A stretch of 64,000 bases of DNA from Sphagnum magellanicum (lineage: Eukaryota > Streptophyta > Sphagnopsida > Sphagnales > Sphagnaceae). The translations under genes and the position numbers were made by a program. The stretch is from the NCBI GenBank assembly GCA_021904315.1, contig CM038912.1:18377061-18441060 (forward strand), in the 5' to 3' direction. The notes under the pieces were generated by a model, which worked only from the letters and a program-made list of their open reading frames with translations, searched no databases and was not told the DNA's origin. The number at the start of each line of letters is the position of its first letter. Within the stretch, counting starts at the first letter, position 1. This document shows, piece after piece, positions 55,592 to 64,000 of the stretch.

Positions 55592-55603
55592 TGGGCCCAC
55601 GTG
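55592..55603 (-). promoter_or_regulatory. site II element abutting a G-box
   Basis: TGGGCC (55,592-55,597) runs directly into CCACGTG, with the palindromic G-box core CACGTG at 55,598-55,603. TGGGCY sites bind TCP factors and are common in plant genes for organelle and housekeeping proteins; G-boxes bind bZIP and bHLH factors. Placement about 800 bp before the TOC64 ATG fits a core promoter with a long leader. Confidence 0.5.
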
Positions 55604-55737
55604 AACCGGCCGCACGATTGGCCGAGGGAATGACGGGCGAGATCGACCTGGAATTTGTGCCCTAATGAGGATTTTGTGTGTTTGCAAGGGATTGTAATGC
55701 CAAAATAGGTTGGCATTTTTTTGTCTTTTTTTTTGGC

Positions 55738-55746
55738 TAGGGTTTT
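55738..55746 (-). promoter_or_regulatory. telo-box-like motif
   Basis: On the minus strand AAAACCCTA matches the plant telo-box core (AAACCCTA), which frequently accompanies site II elements in promoters of translation and organelle genes. It is 135 bp upstream of the TGGGCC motif. Confidence 0.35.
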
Positions 55747-55760
55747 AGAGCTATGATGTG

Positions 55761-58700
55761 CCATTACTTAATGTCAAAATTGCCCTTTTTAATGTAATAA
55801 TGTATGCCATAATAAACACCACTTATTGGACATTGTAAATGGATGAAACCACTAAGTTTGCCTCACACATGTGTTATGAGCTAAGTTTACAATCAATATT
55901 CAACACAATCCTACTACCATAGTACAAAAAATAATTTAAATTATGTCGAATCCATTTAGGTATTACGGTATTAGGGAAGGTAGGTTGCTTGTTTTGTTTA
56001 GTGAAAGTCGGATCTCACAAATCACCTGGGTCCCTCCCTTTTGTTCTTTGCTATCACAAGAAAGCTTTTCAAGAACACGCAACCCCACATTTTTCTACTT
56101 CTTTTCAAGTTTATTTTAACAAAGTAAAAATCGCTGGAATTGAGGGTGATTTAATCCTCCAAACCACCTTGTTTATTTTCGATTTTTACAAAGTCACAAT
56201 TTGGAAAGTGGGAATTCATTTTGAACGTTTTGAGGATGTTTTTTCTTAATTCTCAAAAGCTTTGCACTTCATGTGGGAATATGGTTTCCTCACCTTATGT
56301 TTTAGCTTTGTTCATGAACCCATTTTTTGTAACACAAAAGTCACCAGACTAAATTATGATTTGTAAAAAGTGTCACAACCTTAACTTTTGATTTTTTTAA
56401 AGTCGTTGCACTTCTTGAAAAGCGGCATGACTCACAACCCTAAGCTTGAGCTTGCAACCAAAATTAAGGAACATCACATAAAAATATATAACAACAAAAT
56501 TAAGATAGAAGGTGAAGACAACACATTCTCACACATATGGTGGTCATCTCGAGGAATCAAAAGGAAACATGTTAGGATTTTGAAAATGGACTTCCATTGA
56601 TTCATCCCTAGGTTTGTCAAGTGGTGTTGATGGTGAATTTTTTTTCCAAAAATTAATTTCGTAATAAAATGCAAACCCAAAACATATTTTCTATTTTTCA
56701 AAAAAAAGACATGGGAGTTTTAGGATCAATATGCACAAACGAAGAAAAAATCACATGCAAAATTGGAATCAAAATGAAAAACAAATGAACCATAAGCAAA
56801 TAAGACACACCATGGTTCAAACTTGAGAGCAATCATCGTTTATTTATATATATATATATATATATAGTGATTAGTAATGAAGACTATAACAAAATGACAA
56901 TGTGTTTGAACGTGGGATTTATGAACTTACAAAATTATAAAATTGATAACTAGGAAAATTGAGAATTTCAAGACTCTTCATTTTGAATTTTTTTTATCAT
57001 TGTAATTTAATTTAGTAAAATGCAAGGTTTGATATGTCACATGCTACCACATTAGCCTAAAACTATTATTGTCCACACACGCAGGAATTCAATAGCATAA
57101 ATCACCTTAAATGACATTTCATCTCCAAACCAAAAGATTTATTCATTTACAAGCAACATGAATTGAAATTCAAAACACACAAACAAAATCCACACAATGT
57201 GCACAACAAAAACTTATATAAAAACACAAAAAACTTGCAACAATATCCCAAACATGAAATATCCTCAACTTAATTCACATTTGAAATGGTTATCATCTAA
57301 AACACAAATAATTACAGTAATCCAACTTAACACTAGTTTAATTCAAAATTAACTAGGTAACTAAATGAACATTTTTGACAACTAGAAAATTAATTATTTT
57401 TTCATATAGTACATCAATTTAGATTACTAAACAAATAAAAAAGATACTCAAAAACCTATTGGGAACTAGGTTAAACAAAACCAAATTTTACAAATATAAT
57501 CTAGATTAATACAAATCACATTTTTTAAACATTAAAAAATAATGGAAAAACATTTTTTTTAAAATTCTAAACATTTACACAATCTTATAAACAAACATAA
57601 GATGCATTACAAAAAAATTGTTGTTATAGGAGATCATTACACAATCAAATAATATTTTATTATAAAGAGATGTTCCTTTTTGGCCTTCTATTTTTTCTCA
57701 TTACTTTTGGATTCTTTTATTCACATTCCATTCTAATCAACTCCTATATCCCTATTATACCTTTTTTTAATAAAAATTATGTCATATTTTTCTTAATTAA
57801 ATTTTAGGAGTATGTGTAGGAATATGTGCCGTAGAGGCAATCTTTGTTTTTTCTTCAAAATTTTGCTTAACTAAACAACATTATTAGTTTTGTTTCTTAT
57901 TCCTGCAACTACATTATTTATTCATAGGTTTGTCCAAATTTGTGCGAAATCTGATTTTCATAAGTTCACACAAAAAACTTATGAATTCCATATTATGCTT
58001 AACATGAAATTTTTTGTATGTATTCAATATTTTAAATATTCAAATGGATGAGACATTATTTTTGAATGACATACTTGAATGTTCATGTTTAATACACAAA
58101 AAGCATATTGTTTTTATGCAAAATTACATCACCATAATTGAGTTAAAATGTAAATCATACGCACTTCACATCAAAACATCATAAGTAAAAAATACACATA
58201 ATTTATATAAAAATAATATATATATACTTTCATGCCACTTTTACACTTTGAATCCCACAAGTTTTGTTTATGATTTTTGCATGAATTATATTCAAAATTT
58301 CGTGATATTCAAAGTTTATGATGAAGGGGCATTTAAACTTAATAACTATCATTTGCAAAAAAAATTCATTGTTATGGGCTCATAAGAAGGTCCTAATGCA
58401 TTTTCTCATGAGGTAGTATTTTAATGTAAACTCTAAGCCTTTATTTTTCAATCTTGTCAATTCCAAATCAAATCCATTTTTATTTTTAAAAATTTTTGGA
58501 TCAAAACTCATTTCATTGCCTTTGAATTTGTTGCTTTTTTTTTTTCTCAAATTGTGTTTTTGATAGGTTTAGGTGTCATGTGGTTTAGATTTGCATGCCA
58601 TGTAAACTACCTAAATTAAGCCTACTTTAGATGCCACATGTCTATTGATGATTCATTTACATAATAAATGTAAAAAGTGAGGCAAATAACCTAGTCCAAG

Positions 58701-61700
58701 TAGGTAGCATAAGTAACCTTTGTTAGGCTATCTATGTTATGTAGGCTTATAAATTAATATACCTTACCTAAGCTACTATATATATCATAATGTTAGGTAT
58801 ACTAACCTAGGTTAAATAGCATAAATAGATGAAAACAAATTAAGGTAGAACAATTTTAGGAACATGTGAAAATCCATATTGTCCAAATTAATATTATGGA
58901 AATGGTGTGGAGGTAGGTTCCAGCTTGAATTACATTAACCATGTGACAAGGTGTCATTAAATACACCCATTATTTGGACTTTGGCAACCTTATTATAACT
59001 TACGAAGACCATATATTTGAAATCTTGAAAATTTAAACTACTAAATGTGGTGAATGTAATTTTTTTAAAAATGTTCATATTTCAATGTACATTTTAATAT
59101 TTGGTCATTGATATTTTTTCAAATTGTCCTTTATAATATCAATGTGACCACATTAAGGCTTTTTTTTCCACTTTTGTGGTGTAATCGTATTAACAACCGT
59201 CCATAAGAGGAAATAGCCAAATTTGTCTACAAGACAAGTAGGACAATATATTTTTTTGTAATCATGTTTTTTTTTAATAACTTGTAGGAGCAAGTGCTAC
59301 AAATGTATTGAACCCATTCCAATAACAATGTTTTTTGTTGAATGTTTTCAAAATTTTCCAAAAAGAATCTTTGGATGGGTCACACCTCCACCCCCCCAAA
59401 TTGTGTTTTGCCAAAATTTCACACCAAAAAAATGTTTAACCACACCATATTAACATTGAACCATTTTTTTTTTAATGGGCATTATATGAAAGTGCATTGA
59501 GTCCATATTAATTTATTATGGATTGTTACATGTTATTTAGTAATGTTTCAAAAATCTAATATTTTATAATGATTCAAAATTTCTTCATTAAATCCATACA
59601 ATGTTAATATATCATCTAAATTATTTTTTGTTGATTTTTTTTCTTCTATTGAATCATTTTTATGTATCTCCATGGCAATTATATTTTATTAAATCTTGCA
59701 TAATATGCAATGTTATAACATTTTATGGACTATTTAATGTGCTTTCACCTAGGTATCTTAACCTAGGTTAATATATTTAGGCTAGGTGTGCTAATATGAA
59801 TAGGTGCAAACATGTATTTCTTTGATATTTTTCTTTAAATTTTATGGATTAATTAGTCATGATAATGTGGCAAAATTAATCTTAGTTTTCAAAAACAATT
59901 TATAACATCATTATTTACAGGTCAACATAAAAAAAATTATGATGTAAAAAAATGTCACATTATATTATTATGTACATGTATATATAAAATAAATGTACAA
60001 AAAGTGAATATAAAATATCTAAAAAATTAAAAAGGATTTAACATTGAAAACAAAGGTTACATTCTTTGAAAAATGTTTTTAGGTGCTCTATATTCACTAG
60101 CTTCATTTCAAAGTTGCACAAATGTTCCCATAATATATTTGAAACATTATTGTAAAATACATTTAAGATATTTCAATATTAATTTAATTTATCATTTTAA
60201 AGCATGGAAATTTTAATATTTGTTAAAATGTGTATATTTTAGTTGATGTGTAAAATGATGGGTCCAAACACAATGTCAAAAAACCTCAGTATAAAAAAAT
60301 CATGTAAATAAAACTTAGTCAAATTGGACATGTTGAAATTGACTTGCTCAAAAATGATAGATTTTTTTTTGACAATTACATAAAAGGTACTTTTGAAAAA
60401 AAAAAATCTTGTAAAAAAAAATCATATTATTTTGTAGTGCTTGCCACTTTGGGAAACTATATTGCCTGTTTAATAAATAACGAGAATGTTTGCTAAGATG
60501 ATGTGGCAAACTATGATTGGTTATATAAGGTGATGAATTAAAAATCCATGATCTTATAGTGGCCAAAAATAATCATGACAAAAATAAATGTCATTTATTG
60601 TAATATTGTGTAAAGATGTGAATAATACACTTACAGGAATGTAGCACTTATTTTGGTAGTGGTTGATTACCTTCGTGAATGAATTCGAAACACGGGTTTG
60701 TGATTTTTAAAGATTGGTTAGATTGGTGTAAGCATGGATGGAATAGGGAACCTTGTGTGATTGCTAAAGGAGTTAGAGAGTAATCATCTTGTATTCCATT
60801 GTATTCCAACACACCCATTTGAACTCCAATAGGTCTAGGATGAGCAACATTTTGTTGAGTGTGATGACACTTTCACTCACATTGACCTAGTCAACATGGT
60901 TTTGTGCTAAAGGAAGAAAGAAAAGATGACCATGCTGGGATGACATGCATAAGGATATACAATTGCCCAAGATTATATGATGGAAGGATCCCATCTTAAA
61001 ATACCCAATCCATGGATTCCAAGGTTTTGGTGTGGTGGGTGTTTGGAGGTGTCAGTTGGTGCACATTTTGTTTTCCAATACATGTACCTAATAACTCTAA
61101 GTGTCAACTATGGTAGTTACTCATTGCAACAACACCCCAGCCTTCTTCTGTTTTCATTGCAGGTCTCAGGGATGTGTTCTAGTTATGCCAATGTGCTTTC
61201 CTTGGTAAGGAGAGAAGGCTGTCAGCATGGCTTCAAGTGGGTATAGCTTAGACGGAAACAAAAAAGGAGTCTTTTAAGTGATATATTTCTTGCCCTTCGT
61301 TTTAAGGGGCCAGTGTGGAGCAGCACCTTACAATGATGCACCTTCTCGAGTGAGGCCAGTTATTGGCTATATTTAACTTTGGAAATGTCAAATTTTGAAC
61401 TCAGAGATCCTGACTTTACGTATGTGTTTGCAGGATGGGATATTTATAATGATACGTATCAATTCCACCCCCCCCAAACCCATTTATACCATGGTACCAA
61501 TGTATATGCTGCTTCACCCCAATATAAAAACCTGTTGAAACCGTAGGTTCAAATGAAAGAGAAGTACATATAGCTTAAGTGGACAATGGTTTCTATGTGA
61601 TCAACTAGCCTAGCCCCACCAAATGACCTATTCTTCAAAATGTAATTCAAATTCAATCCTTCAGGGATTGGCAAGCATGCATATCAAAATTCCAAAAAAA

Positions 61701-62999
61701 TTGCCATCACAAAATATCTAACATGGTAATGTACTTGAATTGGGGCACTTCTTGCTTGCCAGGTCAATGATGGTTGTTGCAATGCTCCTCTCATGGAAAT
61801 TTTGCCCGCACAGCAATAACTTATCCACTAGGTATTCATTTGCTACAGAGAAGCAAAAGAATCAAAAGGGGTTTGAGAGAAAGGAATGGTGGAAAAAAAG
61901 TACCTAGTGAGAGAGGTGCAAACAATATTCAAACCCTAATATATCACACTCTTGGTCACTTTTAAATGGTCAATTATTGTCCATTTTGGCCAAGTTTTTT
62001 GTCAATACAGTCTGGATGTTTTTAAAAATCACCCAAGATACTAAAGTCTTTGAAAGTTGACTACTACTGATGTATAATATTTTTTAACTACTACTTGCAA
62101 GGGTGAATTCTGACTTTGGGGGTCAGTGGGGGAGGATGCTTCTGCCAGGGATAGCCCAAGTGAAGCAACAGCCACTTGAGCACCATGAGCGATGATGGTG
62201 GGTGGACAGGAAACACAGGTTCCAGTTACTCAATTGGGTTACCCAAAACCCTAACCCTAAGTGATGGTACCTCTGTTTCTTTTTCGACTACATACATACA
62301 ATCAACCCACCACTTAGACCTTACGTGCGAGCCGTGTACATGCATCTACTTACCCAGTAACCTTCTATAGTCTTACTTACTTTCCTACCTACAGGACTTA
62401 TCCTCTATAGGATAGGCTACCAAGATGAAACCCAACATAATAATCTCAGTTGAGGTGAGGCTCATCCCCACAACAACTGCATCATAACATTGAAAACACA
62501 TTTACCTGACAAGTTTAGTTTGCCCCCATTTACAGTTGGGGCGCTGCACACATGACGCAAAGAAGGAGCAACATGTGTTTGTTGTTGGCTGGAAAAAAGC
62601 CTATAGTGCCACTCTTCTTGGTATCTAGCCTGCTGGAGGAGTGAATGGTTGAGATTCAACCCAAATTAGAAAAGCCAAGTTTTGTGAGGAGTAAGTAGTG
62701 AGGACCATGACAAGTTCAAAGGATGCAAAAAAGTTATCGTGGATAATAACTGTGGTGCATGAACAACCAATGGTCAGCCATGGGCTCATTTTAGGACATT
62801 CTCTCTCACCCATGTTAATTAATTTGTTGCTGAAGTGAGAGAGAAGTGAATTTTTCTTTTGGCTGAAAATGATATCCATCTTGGATGACAAGGCTGCCCA
62901 TGATGGCAGGCACCTGCAGCATGGAAAGTGAGCATTATGGACCTTTTTTTTTTATTAGGCTAGGGGAGTTTCGGATCAGGGAAAAAGCACAACTTCCTT
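55761..62999. other. AT-rich intergenic region
   Basis: No gene is recognised. There is a (TA)n run at about 56,845-56,866 and a TTAACCTAGGTTAA palindrome at 59,758-59,771, with related sequence near 58,808. Open frames around 60,977-61,246 and 62,176-62,370 are somewhat less AT-rich but match no family I know; the first contains an acceptor-like TTGCAG and donor-like GTAAGG. A short AACCCTAACCCTAA at about 62,252 is not a telomere. Confidence 0.45.
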
Positions 63000-63165
63000 C
63001 AGGAGTAGGAAGGAAGGAAGGAAGGAAGGATCCTCGAGATTTCAGTGCTCAAGATTCTAGTCTGGCAGCCAGAATATGGGCAAAATTCAAGGAAATACTA
63101 GGAAGCTGTCCATCCATCCACGCATCCACCTCTCTACCTACTACTGCCTTCCTTCCTTCTTTTCC
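63000..63165 (+). repeat. GGAA and CCTT simple repeats in inverted orientation
   Basis: A (GGAA)n tract at about 63,007-63,030 and a complementary CCTTCCTTCCTTC at about 63,147-63,159, with CATC units between (63,110-63,126). The two could pair across about 115 bases. Confidence 0.7.
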
Positions 63166-64000
63166 GGGAGCTCACCCTTCAACATATGTTCTCTGAGGTA
63201 AATTTTCAGCAAAGGAAATACAATGCACCATACCTCTCCTCCAAGGTTAAGACCCAAAAGCCCAACACTTTTTAGATTTGTTTTTTATCTTTACTCGAAC
63301 TTACCCCATTTGTGAGCCTCTATCAACATCTACCGCATTCATGGAAATTATTTCCTCATCCCAATTCCTCACCCATAAACATGAAATATTGAACAATTCA
63401 GAATGAGAGATCAATTTAAATGTTATATCATGTGGACCAATCATTATGATCAACCAATCAAACAAAACCATATTTCCTTAGTGACCCTTTTGAAGAGCCT
63501 TGTTGTATCATTTGGATATTCACAAATTCAAATTTTGTTTCATGTCTCACTTAAGACATAAACTTCCATCTAAATTTATCATGTACATGTCATTATCTTA
63601 TTAGTCATGGAGATGCTCTTACTTAAGAAATCTGGCTCAATCTACTCATCCATCGCAAATGGTTGCAAAATCAACTATTGAATTAAAATTTTATACATAC
63701 TCAAATTAGATAAAAAAAGACCAAGTGTGATTTTGTAATCCATAGCTTTTTGTTACTTTATGTTTTAGTGTTCAGAGATGTAGTCGGAGTTAAGGCCATG
63801 AAGTGAGTAAAAGTCAAACTTTTCAAACCACTTTGACCAATGCTGCGCGACCTTGTTTGCTGCTAATTAAAGATGGCAAAAAATTGTTTACACATAATAC
63901 ACACAAATCTGGGATTCAACAAGAAGTGAGTGTACTACTTTGGCCCTCCCTTGGAGGAGGGATTGCATGACCCAGCAGCAGCACCCACTCGTGCACCATC
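63166..64000. other. intergenic DNA, possible gene edge at the end
   Basis: Mostly AT-rich with no gene. From about 63,930 the composition becomes GC-richer, and the minus strand reads GARVGAAAGSCNPSSKGGPK from the window edge to about 63,940, followed by AAAG|TAG or a donor-like AAA|GTAGTA. This could be the edge of a coding exon that continues beyond the window, but I do not recognise it. Confidence 0.3.

Larger units (their letters stand above)
54791..55760 (-). promoter_or_regulatory. promoter and 5' leader of TOC64
   Basis: This CpG-richer region upstream of the TOC64 start includes a CGCAC-type repeat (about 55,482-55,517), a GA tract (about 55,545-55,556), the site II/G-box motif at 55,592-55,603 and a telo-box at 55,738-55,746. 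Composition drops back to AT-rich beyond about 55,760. The transcription start is probably between these motifs and 54,900. Confidence 0.5.

Noticed and set aside
60977-61246. An exon-like frame with TTGCAG acceptor and GTAAGG donor
   Set aside because: The splice-like sites could arise by chance; the peptide resembles nothing I know and no partner exon could be joined in phase.
62248-62266. Interstitial telomere repeat
   Set aside because: Only about two CCCTAA units are present, far too few for a telomeric tract.

Overview
The window is nuclear DNA of a land plant. It holds five intron-containing genes with GT-AG splice sites, separated by long AT-rich, CpG-poor, repeat-filled intergenic DNA. 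Exon placement rests on conserved protein sequence across phase-matched junctions. The gene set (a CCA1/MYBS3-type MYB factor, katanin p60, mitochondrial CPN60, a small J-domain-less DnaJ-type zinc protein, and TOC64) is common to embryophytes. A TOC64 that keeps all three amidase active-site residues, together with the gene spacing, makes me favour a non-flowering plant (moss, lycophyte or fern), but the species cannot be named from this sequence.

Layout. 1-11,100 is gene-free and dominated by one old LTR retrotransposon (1,344-7,870, minus strand, with a 5-bp target duplication), followed by a local duplication (8,452-9,030) and simple repeats. 11,100-16,000 is a MYB gene on plus with a GC-rich leader and a leader intron. 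17,614-18,127 is a small hAT-like non-autonomous DNA transposon. 18,415-21,741 is katanin p60 on plus. 22,763-23,407 is a 97-residue Cys-rich protein on minus. It diverges from 24,791-30,182, a 17-exon mitochondrial chaperonin 60 gene on plus, and the shared spacer holds a three-unit heat-shock element. 30,183-49,193 is about 19 kb without a recognisable gene; it contains a roughly 272-bp four-copy tandem repeat, a tRNA-derived SINE, a GTAG array, a cluster of hairpins and long G runs. 49,194-54,790 is a 13-exon TOC64 gene on minus with a site II/G-box promoter. 55,760-64,000 is AT-rich intergenic DNA, possibly with the edge of another gene at the very end.

How the genes relate. There are no operons. 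Three of the five products serve organelle protein handling or folding: TOC64 as a chaperone-docking receptor at the chloroplast surface, CPN60 in the mitochondrial matrix, and the DnaJ-type zinc protein. CPN60 and the zinc protein are head to head across a 1.4-kb region. The MYB and katanin genes are independent neighbours. I found no clear new multi-gene system. The points most worth following are the intact amidase triad in TOC64, the chaperone-related divergent pair with its heat-shock element, and the tandem and mobile repeats.
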